Source: Polytrichum commune
Taxonomy: Eukaryota; Streptophyta; Polytrichopsida; Polytrichales; Polytrichaceae
Assembly (NCBI GenBank): GCA_950295325.1
Contig: OX485804.1
Location: 23,436,001 to 23,500,000, forward strand
Direction of reading: 5' to 3'
Length of the DNA stretch: 64,000 nt
The notes below the pieces were generated by a model. It was given only the letters and a program-made list of their open reading frames with translations. It was not told the DNA's origin and did not search any database. Of the stretch, positions 30,124-42,122 are shown one piece after another. Both the position numbers and the translations under genes were made by a program. Numbering within the stretch: the stretch's first letter is position 1; each line of letters begins with the position of its first letter.

Positions 30124-30609
30124 TAGGCCTGTCCATAGGGAAGCCAACAAATGATTGAACACGTGTTTTGCAATGGAAGTTGGCACTGTACTTCTGACAT
30201 TGTTCATTACCAATTCCTCACGCCAGTTGCTTGGAAAACTAGTGGCTCACAAGATACGAGGAAGCCTTTGGCCTCGAGCTGCTACATCACTCTACTTTTG
30301 ACAGTTTATTTACCACATGATAAAACCATCAATATACAATAAGGAATACATACATAGAGAAGGACTTATAAAAGGCCAAATCAAACACATGTCATGAGTC
30401 CTGTATACGAAATTCGGCTTCCCGGAAAACCTCGTTCCCTGTGTGTTTGTTTCTCCACCAATCCACTGGAATTCTTTACTTCGATCCAGGAATGTTCGGT
30501 GGATAACTTGTGGTTGCACCCCCAAAAAACAATGGGAAAGTACTCTTGCAACCGCTGTGTGCTAGGTGTCATGTAGTAAGACATACATTTTATAACATTC
30601 CGAAGCAAC
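27585..30609. other. Gene-free AT-rich stretch with two compound microsatellites
   Basis: A TAG repeat merges into a TAA repeat at about 29617-29690. A CAA repeat merges into a CTA repeat at about 30061-30123. Short TATATG runs lie near 28010-28040. Open frames across the repeats are artefacts of trinucleotide periodicity. No gene was recognised. Confidence 0.55.
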
Positions 30610-31260
30610 TATCGTAGACATGCTACTGACCGTGCATATTTGGGTTTCAAATGGTTTTCCACAAGGTGGGTTAAACCTTTTTTATTTAAAAAAAATTGTA
30701 GTTAGTAAATGAGATGAGAGTATTGTGGTAAAATGAAATGACAATTGTATTTGAAAAGTTGTAATCTTTCTACAATCAAGTTCGCAACTATATGCATCAA
30801 TGTGTGATCAATGTGCCATTCACTAACCGTGCATGTTAGGTTTCACTAAAGGAGCTACAAATGTTGCCCTCTTCTTTGTAGGCATAGGAAATTGATGAGG
30901 TTTTGATATTGTCCTTTTGACTTGTGCATGTTAGGTCTGCTCTTTTCTTCTTCTTGTCCTCTTTCTCATAAAAATTTTCCTCTTCTTCTTTTGGAGAACA
31001 TTGCTACATCTTCATCAAATTGCTACATCTACACCTTGCTATGTGATTTGAGTGAAGGAGACTCCATGATGAGTGTGAGTTGACAGTGACGTTTTAGGTC
31101 ATTGGCGCGGTCATGATTGAGTTTGAGAGACATCGGACAGTTGAGATTGCATGTGATATAATTTGACGGCCGAGATTAAAAGTACACGGTAAGTGGCATG
31201 GTGGAGTATCGTGACATGCATGGTAAGTGGTGCTGCACGGTCAGTAGCATGTCTACGATA
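30610..31260. mobile_element. Element with 27-bp perfect terminal inverted repeats (TATCGTAGACATGC...)
   Basis: The left end TATCGTAGACATGCTACTGA (continuing CCGTGCA) recurs exactly in reverse complement at 31234-31260. Length is 651 bp. The first 213 bp is nearly identical to the block at 16384-16600 inside the pogo transposase. A degenerate extra copy of the CTAACCGTGCAT motif follows at about 30823. I could not find a target-site duplication, and the superfamily is unknown. Confidence 0.7.
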
Positions 31261-33580
31261 CACGATGATCTCTTTTTCAAAGAAAAAAGTAGGTTGTGAT
31301 TAAAACACTACGATGATTTACAGTTGTTTGTCGGATACAAAACATTATTGAGTTGCTATCATCCGTTCCATCTTGATAATATCAGTACATTGCTTCACCT
31401 AAGTTTTTTTAGTTTGTATTTGTCAGTGCAGTGTTTTACTGTGAGAATAAATGGAGCATGATTTCGAATGGAAATTGGCTTATTACTGGGCCTACCCAAT
31501 AAACTGACTCGGTTGAGTAATGTTATGTAGTACCTAGACTGAGTGCTCCCATAAGTATGGTCATGATCCCATTGAAAGCAATCAAAGAGTTGTGTAATGT
31601 TGTGTTTGTTACTATTATGTATTTTTCACCTTCCCATTCCTTCATGAAACCGCTTACTACTTGATAACACTATGAGCAGTTGAATCCTAGGCAATCGTCG
31701 TGCATTGGATAAATAAATATGCAAATCTATCAATGTGGTAGATTTATATAAATTTCTAGTGACGCATGATGATTTTCCAATGATGCATGACGATCGCCCA
31801 AGACCCCTGTGCTTGTAACATAACCAATGTCATGCAATATTAGAGTTTACAGTGCCGATGACATCCCAATGCACATTTAATTTGTCATAATTAAATTAAG
31901 TTGAGCAAACTGTGTGATTTTGACAAGAGAACGTTTCAATGTTATTGAAACACACATGACTCTAAAGGGGTAAAACACACACGCGTGCCCAAGGAGGGGG
32001 GGGGAGGTCACATACATTGGAAACGCCGGTTTTGAAATGTGTGTGACCCCAACATAAGGATATCAAGAACGTGTGATTTCCCATACCACACTTGTCATGG
32101 CAAGTTGAACACTTCACATGCCAAATTTTGTGGTTTACTATTGTGCCACATCCGCTTTACTACATGTTCCGGCCAATAGGCTTGGCACCGTCGCTTCAAA
32201 CATGAATAGTTTAGTATCAAAGCTACCATGCCATGATAGGCATTAGAACTTACACTAGGCCTCGTGCACTTTCGGGCATTTATGAAGCAACAACGAAATA
32301 TCCGAAGGAGTCGTGAACTTTCATGCAAGGGAGGAGGGGGGACTAGTACCCACCCGCCACCTTTGCGTTGGAATTGAGAGAGGCTTTCTTTTACCCTCCA
32401 TGACAACGGCAATCACGGGTGACTCTTCCCCACCTTTTGACTCGTAAAACGCACAACCATTTCAACAACACAATGTTGGCCCGGTTCTAGGTAACAAGCC
32501 ATGGACACGAGTTTTTACATCGAACTCGTGTCCTTGCTCATCAAGTGCCAAGTATCTATCTATTCACGGGGCCTTGACTACATTAAGCTATTTGTGAAGG
32601 TTGTTTTACTAGTGCATAACATCATTCAACCATGTGGAGTGGTTTCATGACTCTAGAATATGTCAATCATATTATGTGGGGTCCCTGAACAAAGTAAGAA
32701 TGTTTGCCTACTGTTCATACATTGAGGTTGGCACTTGGAATTTTGGGTGGAGGTATATTCCCAATACTATTCACATGATTTGTTGCTCATCCATGCATTG
32801 TTCATAGGAAACACTATTGAACATGGTATCATTTATTGAAAATATTGTTCATAGCAACACTATCGTTGAGAATACCAACAATATTCACAATATTCTTGTT
32901 GTTCGTTATTTGCACCGGCATCAATTTCTTCTTATTTTCTTATGTTTCTTCCCGTGAAGGTAAGAGAGCGGAGGCTCGTGCCATGTGCTAAATATAGAAT
33001 GGAACACAACCATGCATCTAAATAATGTCATGTAAAGTGATGGACACGAGCTTTACTTTAAACTCGTGTCCTTGCTCATCAACCGCCAAGTACCTAATCA
33101 TGGGGCCCCGGCTACATTAAGGTACTTATGTTTTCTTAAGAGTGCGGGTTGTTTTATTTGTCAAGCGATGAACTAGAGTTTTTTACTTTGAACTCGTGTT
33201 CTCGCTTGTCAACCATGAAGTGCCTATGCATGGGGTCCGGCTACATAGAGTAACTTATGTTTTTATCATTATGGGTTGTTTTACTTGTGAAGCTTTGGCT
33301 CTTGTGTGCATACCAATGTTGTGCAGGTATTTGAGGAGGAAGCTTATAGTCCTTTCTTGAAATGTTGCCCTCTGAGGTGGCCACGTCACTTGCTAAGGTT
33401 AGAGCTAAAAACGACAGCGATTGTAAAGTTGCCGAGTTAGGTTCAAATTGGGTGAGTGTCAAAAAAAGAAAAGAAAAAGTGGGATAACAAATATTCAATC
33501 CGATTGGTGTCGCATTTATTTAGTATCAGTATTGATACATGATTGATATTTGCACACATGGATGGTAACTTCAAATCTTT
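31261..33580. other. Gene-free stretch
   Basis: It includes a G-run near 31997-32006 and the three-copy diverged repeat annotated separately. No conserved protein coding was seen. Confidence 0.5.
32501..33292. repeat. Three diverged copies of a roughly 115-126-bp repeat
   Basis: Copies lie at about 32501-32614, 33040-33166 and 33167-33292, the last two head to tail. Each contains an inverted ACACGAG...ACTCGTGT pair (partly decayed in the third), then a TCATCAA/TGTCAACC segment, a CGGGGCC/GGGGTCC segment and GGTTGTTTTA. The function is unknown. Confidence 0.65.
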
Positions 33581-33651
33581 CACTAGTAGAAAACTATGCC
33601 CGAAGAACCGAAATCAGTTGCGGTTCTTTTGGACATAATTTTCTACTAGTG
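33581..33651. mobile_element. 71-bp CACTA-ended hairpin (miniature CACTA-like element)
   Basis: It begins CACTAGTAGAAAA and ends with the exact complement TTTTCTACTAGTG. The remaining arm sequence also pairs (CCGAAGAACCG with CGGTTCTTTTGG), so almost the whole element is one hairpin with a loop of about 10 bases. TTT flanks both sides (33578-33580 and 33652-33654), matching the 3-bp duplication of CACTA (En/Spm) transposons. Confidence 0.75.
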
Positions 33652-35220
33652 TTTGGTTCATATAATAACCAAAGTGAATAAAACAAAAACCGCACTTCCT
33701 CTTTAAAAACAATCATGTAAAAATAACTTGTTATATTTTTAACTATCAGGTGAATTTTATATCTTATCATTTTTCATGGAAACCTTTTTATCATGATATC
33801 ACCTATAGATCCAACGACATTTAATGATTGTTCTTAATACCATGATCCATCGGGCATTAAAATTCAAGGATACTTTCAGGATGCTAACTCAACATCCACC
33901 TAGTGATGCATTTGATATGAATTTCATTCAAAATCCATCCTTATAGGTTCTATGATTATAAAACAAACACACACACACACACAATATTAGAATTGCAACA
34001 AATGCTTGGTATGCATTGATTCAATTTTGTAGTTTGATGCGATTGAGTCAATATGAAAACAATGTTGATATATCAAATTCATAGATATTCGATGTAGACT
34101 AACTCAAGGTCTTGGATGTAGAGTGTTGGATGCTAATGCCGAGGTTATATAAAAAAATAAGTATCCGGAGTGTAAGAAGTCTCCAACATTTTCACATTCA
34201 ACTTATACAAATGTCACAATTTCTAGGCCCTTGCTCCCAAGAAAGCAATCCTCGAAACTATGTTGAGAAATTGCATTCAAATTCATTGACCAATGCAATA
34301 TAAATATAAGTATAGATCTCGACATGTGTAAGATAGACAATGCTAAAACCAACACCCACCCAAAAGCAACACTCTAATATATTGTACAATAAGTACATAT
34401 TTGATTATGAGAATGTCCATCACCTGAACACTTTGTCAATGACTTGAGAGATTCTTGGGCATAATTGGTCAACATGTTACATGTTGCGATCTTTTGGTTT
34501 TTCTTTTAGGTATATTCTCTAGATTCTTCTAGAATGATTGGTATTTTTCCTACTGTCTTGAGCTCTAACCGATTATTTCTCAAGCTTGACATGTTCATAT
34601 GTGACTAGTGGTCGGTTCTCCCCATTCGTTGCACTATGCCCCCATGTTGGTTTTATGTCATCTACCATTAAGACTTTGGACCCTTCTAGCTTTTGTATAC
34701 ATAATCCAAATAAGACATACTTTGGTGTGTTGGAATCTCGTATCAAACTCTAGCAACAAGCATATAAAACTATGCAATGAAATGATATTGTATATGCTAT
34801 GCGCTTAATGTGAGGGCATGAACACCGTCTTCCTTAGAAGTCAAAACAAATAATATCTAAGGAGCTTAAAATTTGTTCCTAGGCAACACCCCAAAGTAGT
34901 GTACCCAATAGTCAAGCACTCATATCATGGTGGGGAAAAGTGGTTCGGTTTCCTAACACTTACCAATGGGGTAATAGTATAAATTGACCTCCCGTAGGTT
35001 GGTTGTTGATTCATCCCACTTTAAACTCAGTTGACTGATAAAGGGTCTTTGATCCCAATGTGGGTGTTATTTGAGCTAAAAATACTAACCTCCACGATCT
35101 ACAATAGTAAACATCATATTCACCTTGCCCTCCCCAAGTTTTCCCTCCCCCTAAGTAGGGAGTATTAAACACTCACCCATGGAAAACCCAACGTGGTTGT
35201 GGGGAAATTTGGATCAGGAG
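33652..35220. other. Gene-free stretch
   Basis: It holds a short CA microsatellite at about 33966-33982. No gene or clear element end was identified. Confidence 0.5.
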
Positions 35221-36039
35221 CTACACTAAACAATCCTATTATTGTGGGCCATGGTAATTTTCTACAAGCCACGCTAATTTTCAAACCACGCTAGACTTCT
35301 ACTCAGAAATTTGCATGGGTCACATTAATTATTTTTCAAAAAACTCAACATCAATGATTTATTTATTTTGGGCTACTTATGTCCTCTAACTAATGTTCAA
35401 TGTGTTGGTCGGAAGTCTTCATGAAGACTTAAGGGAAGCCCTTGGGGTCTAGCACCCCGTTAAATCCACCTTGACTAGAAAATTAGTGTGGCCAATGCTA
35501 ATTTTCCACCCACACTAAGGGCCACTTCACACACGAGACTGAGAGCCCGTGACCATTATACTTCAAGCACTCTCATTGGTGGGAAAGGCGGAGCCGGTCC
35601 GAGTTTGCTTCACACTACGCTTGAGGGACCAAAGGAGTATGTGAATGCAAGATGGATGTAAAGTCCACATGAATTCCTACATGTCATCACATGGATCATG
35701 TTTCACAATCACTTGAATTGTTTTCAAAAACCATCTCTTAGAGGTAGGCCTAACACAAAACCGAAAGACCATGGCACTCTGAACGCTCACAACCGTTGAT
35801 TTATTCTATTTTATCATGTGTGAACACCTGCATGAATAGAAATTCAGTGAAATAGCATGTGGTTGACAGCCCAACCATATATGACTTCACACTACACTTG
35901 AGGGCCCGTGACCACACGACATGAATTTTGGAGGTGTGTTAAGATGACCTTTGGTCACTTTCTTTTGGGCTGTCACAATTCCATGGTCACGGCTCTTGGC
36001 TCATATGTGAAGTGGCCCTATTAGAACTATTTAGTGTAG
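35221..36039. mobile_element. Possible third TIR element of the CTACACTAAA family, containing a nested MITE
   Basis: The left end CTACACTAAACAATCCTATT pairs imperfectly with the reverse complement of the right end, CTACACTAAATAGTTCTAA. The Harbinger-like MITE at 35520-36018 sits inside it near the right end. Removing the MITE leaves about 320 bp. The termini resemble the elements at 3961 and 24399, but I could not align the interiors by eye. Confidence 0.42.
35520..36018 (+). mobile_element. Harbinger/Tourist-like MITE family A, copy 1 (499 bp)
   Basis: The left end GGGCCACTTCACACACGAG and the right end GTGAAGTGGCCC form terminal inverted repeats. The left side is flanked by TAA and the right by TAT, so the target duplication has mutated or is imperfect. 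The interior carries landmark phrases shared with two further copies, such as GAGCCCGTGACCAT, CACTCTCATTGGTG and ACGGCTCTTGGCTCAT. There is no coding capacity. Confidence 0.8.
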
Positions 36040-37569
36040 TTGTGGCGAGCCCAAAGATATACATTACCTTGTCTTAAGAACACGTCACCCAAGCTTTGAA
36101 AGTTGTTATGCCCACCAAACACATGGGACTTGGGATGTGATATTCCAACAAACAATGGACTAGAAGCCAATAACAAAGCCTCAACTGCCATTGCACAAAC
36201 AACCACCGCAATGCTTGAACAAACATCCCGAATTGTACTCTCCTCTCGCAATTGTAATGGTGACAAGTGGAGATTCACATTGACTCCTAAAGGCCAAAAA
36301 GCAAAGTCCAGTCTCTCCACGATTGCCTAAAATAGTTTAATCCAATTTGGAAGCTTATTTAAAGAAAATTGGCACCTTGTATGGTAGACGTGATTATGCG
36401 GATGACATCTTTGTACAATAAGGATTGTTCACATAAAACATCAAATTTTCACTTGTTTGTAATCAGAAGATTATAACAGAAATGTGTAGTTTGGTATGGT
36501 TGAGCATAAGTACTATTCCGGACAAAAAACATTCATTTTAGCTTTTTAGGGTTGACATTTGAAGGACAAGGGGGTTCAATGTATGCCATACACACACAAT
36601 TTCTATGAGTTTTATTAAGTAAAAAATAAAATGTTTGAATATCTAAGTTTGGAGTTTATTTAGCACATCATATTTTGTTTAGGAAAATAAAAGGGTAAAT
36701 GCAGACGCAACATCAACGATCACAACAATATGTATGTGTCGGCATCCAAGGGCACCCATGACATGTCCTTGAACCCAAATCGTTATCACATTCCTCTTTT
36801 ACACAAATAATATGATCACCTATGTACAAAAGACATTACTATTGTAGATTTTCAAACTTTGTACATTAGGAAAACTTCACAACTAAACAAAAACATTGTG
36901 ATTGTCTACGAGATTGAACCACCCAGCCCATAAAGAGAGACAAAATTATCCTCTCTCCTCCCCTAAGTTTCCTTTTATAATGAAAAGGGTCTTTACATAA
37001 GCTCTTGGCCAATCCATTCACTAGCCTCTAAGACACTTTGATCGAGCTTTAAAGGAGCCCCAACATGGAATGTGGGTTGATATAGTCCATGGCAAATGTG
37101 ATAAAAATACCTACAAGGTATGTGGCTACGTTTTTGTCAACACGCAACTAACATACGGCGTCCACTTCTTAAATTGTTAATGTACACAAGCAAGAGGCTA
37201 GTAGGGATTGCATGTGGTAGGTGAATGGCGATGCGATGAAAGGAAGGGAATTGAGGTAGTTGCCACCAAAAAGAACAACGTTGAAGTGGTGAGGAGGATG
37301 GAGGCATGGTCACAAAGGACTAGCAAAAGTGGGAGTAGTCTTGAGCGAAGGGAGGTGATGGCTAAGGTTATGGGCGAGGATATGGGCTCCCAAACCTTGT
37401 TTTTTGGACGAGGCTAGCCCATGGGAGGTCTAGATGGCACAATATGGTGGTTTCACCGCCCCATGATGCCAACCCTACGTGCTACCAACCTCAATGATCA
37501 CCCAAATTTTAGACTATGAGGACCTTCAAAATTTAATCCGTCCTTTATCCATATTGCACGCCCATATTA
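36040..37569. other. Gene-free stretch
   Basis: Around 36380-36440 there is similarity to 25720-25785. A short open frame at 36103-36330 has no recognisable relatives. No gene is supported. Confidence 0.45.
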
Positions 37570-38009
37570 GGACCACTTCACACACAAGACTGAAGGTCCG
37601 TGACCATTGCAATCTAAGAGCTCTCATTGGTCGAAAGGATGGAGACCGTCCAAGTTCACGGTGAAGGCCTAAAGGTCCGAAGAAGTTTACATGGAGTCCT
37701 ACATGGCGGACTATGAATAAGGTTTAATGATCTCTTGGAATTTTCGTTAGAATCCACCTTCAAGAGGTGGGCTTCACAAAAATTCCGGGAGACCATATTC
37801 CAAGACAGACAAACACCACCAAATAATTCTCTTAAATTGATAGAGTTTAAGAAATATTATATTAAACCAAATCCTCTTTTTTTTCCACCAACAAAATATG
37901 CAATGGTCTCGCAACATGATCCATTCTCACTTCACACTATGGTTGAGGGCCCGTGACTACATAAAACGGCTTTCCTAACACGGCTCTTGGCTCATGTGTG
38001 AAGTGGCCC
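37570..38009 (+). mobile_element. Harbinger/Tourist-like MITE family A, copy 2 (440 bp)
   Basis: The left end GGACCACTTCACACACAAGA and the right end TGTGAAGTGGCCC are flanked by TTA on both sides (37567-37569 and 38010-38012). It shares GTCCGTGACCATTGCA, CTCTCATTGGTC and CGGCTCTTGGCTCATGTG with copy 1, but is about 60 bp shorter and more diverged inside. Confidence 0.8.
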
Positions 38010-41000
38010 TTAGTCCATAGCAAATCATTGCCGTATAGCCAAATTTAAAAGCACTCGTTGAAAGCTGTCATGGGCTAACTTGTGAAACATGCCTTAGTAG
38101 GAAACAATGAGTGGTCACATAGCATTGTGACACATGGGCATGTCGTCAAAAACTCCAAACACAACGCCATTTTTAATTTTTTTTCTTCATTCTTCTCACT
38201 TGTTTTGAGAGATGTGTTTCTTATATTTGTGAGGGTTTGTCACACCCAATGCATGTATTGTTGTCATCATAGCTCATAAAATCATTGTGGCAGAACATCA
38301 TCCATGCCCTCCTTATACCTTTGTTGCTGTTGTTGTTTTATATTATTTATAATTTTATAATTTTTATAATCTAATACATATTCAATAAAAAGCTCATAAT
38401 ATCTCAACCCAACAAAAAAACAAATCACAAAAAATGTATTGCACCAATATGAATTAGGGTTCATACTAGACATGGCTCGAGTCCGAAAAATTGGGGTCCG
38501 AAATGACTCTTAAGGGTCAAGTTCCATATGTAATTGCTTGTTCTACTTTGCCAATGTTGGCGAAGCTTTGGCCATTATCTCCAAGAGCCTTGTTGGCCAA
38601 GCACTTTCACATTTTGTGTGTGTGTGTGTGTGTGTTCGGGGGGATTATAAACAAATGAGAGAGTAGTTTTGTCTTGCTATCAAACATGCAAGGTTGGAAT
38701 GTGGCCATCATCACATTCATCCTTTTTGAGTGTTATAGTGAGTTCATTTAATTTTACATCTTGATAGTCAAGAGAAATGAAAATAGATCCAAAAAAAAAT
38801 TCAAAACTTTGGGAAATGTTTGAATAATAAGATAATGCCATTATGAAGAAAATTTATATAAAATACACCAAAGGTAGATACACACCAGCAACCTTATGCA
38901 AATTCATCATTTTCCACTCAACAAAAGTCAACATTTAGATCCGGAATAATGAGACAATCAACCCCCCCTCCTCAAATTTTGACCCTATATTTGTGCTAGC
39001 GACCAATTCTTCTTTTTGGGGAAATCTAGGATAGACCTCCATGTGGAAGGGTGTCCAAATTTTTGTCACCTAAGTTGTTTGATCATTCTAGCGATTGGAT
39101 TGGCACAATTGACTCTCCAAGTTTAGTTTAGGCAAGAGTCTTTATTGTGATTGTCATACTAGTTTCATAAACTAATCAAATGAAACAGTGAACGTGTTGT
39201 CGTTATTGTATATTTTGTTGATATTCTTTTTGGGGTACTATCTTTTGTCATGTTGCACTCAACCTTTTGAACACAAAAAGTTCAAAAGTTTAGATTCTTG
39301 TGATGGGCATACATATCATATTCAACCTCTTGTTCAAGAGGCCGTTTTTGTATAGCTTTTCAATATCTTTTCAATAATCTTCCATTTATTCAATCTCACT
39401 TAGCCATTTGGACATAGTGAGCCTTGAAGTCCAAATGTACTTCATTATGAATGTTTGCTCGTACCTAGCTTGAATCTTCCTTAAATGAAGCATAAAAGGA
39501 GTTGATCTTGCTTAGGGGTCTCAAGACCTTTCCAAATATGTATTGTTCACCATATCATGATCAAATTCAAACGTAAACTGACGGATTGAAGATGTGGTTG
39601 GAAGGAGGTTGAGAGGATTCAAGAAATTAACGCCCACAATGTAAACAATATGACACAATTATGAACGTTGGTCACAACTTTGAAATTTGGGTTATCCAAA
39701 TCGGATGGGGTATTTTTTTTGAGCTGGAACTATGGAAGTTTCCCATGATGCCACATTTTTCTATTCACATGTTATGGATTCAATACCTACTGCAAACTCC
39801 ATCTGCCCAATTTTTAACATTTGACCAACAAAATTCAGTATCTTTAGAAATTTTTAGATGATCATGAATTCTCCTTTGTTTAGTACTACTTTTACCTTGA
39901 TATCTCACTTTACACTTACGCAAACTATTGAGAACTTAAGGATCGGTTGAAGCTCTCAATAATTTAAGCTCTTTGTATGAAAGCTCGTGGGATCCGAACT
40001 TCAAACTCGTGAAAATCACAAAGCTCAAGCTCTCGACTCAAGCTAGAGTGTAAAGGGGGCCTTAGTAGGTATATTTATTGCTTACGACACCTTACGATGT
40101 CCACCTATATTGTTAGGTGTCTAGCAATTGCATCATTGCATCCGAACAAACACCAAGAGTATCCTACAAACATGGGCTAAAGATATTCGCTCGGATTGGC
40201 CTTTACAAGTGGGAAGCCACTGCAAACCGTTGCTTGCTTGTGAAGTTAGGTACGTCAAAAAAGAAACGGCATCTTAAACTATGGTAGGACGGTTCCAAAC
40301 GGTGAAGCTACAAGAAGTCGGTGATTGCATAGGTCTTCCCACTCGTAATAACATTAGAATCTCGAACGGTGTTCATAGTTTGAGCACTTAGTTCAATTAC
40401 ATTATAAAGCGTTTCGTTCTTGTATTCATTTTTAACCACAAGCCTTATCACATACTGCTCATATACATGTGTCCGATTGAAACGAGTGACCGCGTAAAGT
40501 CACATACGTTACACTTCATCAAAATGTATCAAATCCTTTGCATTCGGTACACTGAACAACCTATTCGGTGCGGCCCATGCTACTCACTTTCAACTCACAT
40601 TAATTGCCATGCAATCATTAGGTGAGAACCAGAGAGGGTGATATATGACACTTGGTGGAACGTGACATCCATGAAGACCATTTCAACGAACGTAGCATTC
40701 CAATTATGACGCTGCACTAAATCACATCTCACTAGGAGAAAACTTGTCTATTCCAACCATCTGTTGCAATTTGTGCATTATAACTTTTGGCAAGAAAATA
40801 TACAAGTAAATGATTTTGGTTGCCAATTCTCTCAAATCCGCATTAAAAACACTTCCAAGTGGCGACCAAATGATATATTTATGGGTTTTCTCGCCATGAG
40901 TTGCAATGGATGATTGGAATGGATAGATTTTTCTCGTAGTGTGTTTAGGGTGTCAATAAACTTGCTATTTATTTTCTCTAACTTCTCTTGATTATAGTTG

Positions 41001-41073
41001 CACAACGAAACTTGTATTGCATTTGCAAATCTTCAATGAAACATCAATAAAAAAGTAGACCTCCTCTGGTTTA
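38010..41073. other. Gene-free AT-rich stretch
   Basis: It contains a GT microsatellite at about 38616-38634 and CTCAAGCTCTCGACTCAAG-type inverted sequence near 40020-40050. Around 40100-40700 the minus strand has the feel of degraded coding sequence, but I could not assign it to any family. Confidence 0.45.
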
Positions 41074-41573
41074 GGGCTACTTCACACACGAGCCAAGAGC
41101 CGTGACCATGAGATTTTGACAACCCAAAAGAAAGCGTCCAAAGGCCGTCCCATGACACTTCCAAAATCATGTAGTGTGGTCATGGACCCTCAAGTGTAGT
41201 GTGAAGTCATATGTGGTTGGGCCCTCAACCAAATGTTATTTCGATAAATTTCTATGCTTGCGGGTCCTCACACATGATAAAATAGAATAAATCAATGCTT
41301 GTGAGCATTCGGAGTGCCACGGTCTCCCGGTTTTGTGTGCTAGGCCTACCTCCAAGAGGTGGTTTTTGAAAATAATCCATGTGAACATGAAACATGATCC
41401 ATTCGATGCCACATAGGAATCCATGTCGACTTACATCCATCTCTTATTCACATACTCCATCGGTCCCTCAAGCGTAGTGTGAAGCAAACTTTGACCAGCT
41501 CCGCCTTTGACACCAATGAGAGTGCTTGAAGTGTAATGGTCACGGGCTCTCAGTCTCGTGTGTGAGGTGGCCC
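41074..41573 (-). mobile_element. Harbinger/Tourist-like MITE family A, copy 3 (500 bp, inverted)
   Basis: This is the reverse orientation of copy 1. It starts GGGCTACTTCACACACGAGC and ends CTCGTGTGTGAGGTGGCCC, with TTA on both sides (41071-41073 and 41574-41576). Its interior matches copy 1 closely in reverse complement. It ends about 550 bp before the ATG of the ASCC3-like gene, so it lies in or next to that promoter. Confidence 0.85.
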
Positions 41574-41576
41574 TTA

Positions 41577-42122
41577 GTTGTGGTTATCAGAAGTGCAAGT
41601 TTGTTGATTCCTTAACTGAATACATAGGATCTCATAGAATTGTGCTGATTATTGAATGTGGAGTAGTTAATAAAATATGTAGACGTAGTCCAATCTCTTT
41701 TAAACATGTGTCTTTACGGTGTTTGTTCTTTGATTCTCTCATTTGATTAAGAATTAAAACCGAATAACACCCGCATACTTGAGGCTATGCCAAATGCGCA
41801 TGTGTTTGTGAGATGTTCAAAAATTGAGAGGCTAGTCTAAAAGGTGAAAAGCTCCTTTCATAGAAAAGTTTATACACACACATATTCATATGGGTTGAGA
41901 GGAGGAGTAGTAGCTCAACTCATCGTAACCTCTGCGGTGAGCTCGGATTGAGTTGCAACAGATCGTTAAAGCATTCGATCAAAAGAATTGGAGAGGAACT
42001 TACTCACTCGAGGTGTATTGGAATTTGGAGCTCCAAGACATCCAGTGATCCTTTTTGTGGAGGTATACAGACAGATAGACGCCTAGGCTGCTACGTTGGT
42101 GAATGGGCAGGACGTTGCGCCC
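41577..42122 (+). promoter_or_regulatory. Promoter and 5' UTR region of the ASCC3-like gene
   Basis: This 546-bp interval separates the MITE from the chosen start codon. No TATA box or transcription start could be fixed with confidence. Confidence 0.35.

Noticed and set aside
36103-36330. 75-codon open frame
   Set aside because: No recognisable domain, no splice context, and it lies among transposon debris.
40100-40700. Minus-strand stretch resembling degraded transposase
   Set aside because: Several broken frames exist, but I could not identify a family motif that would support a call.
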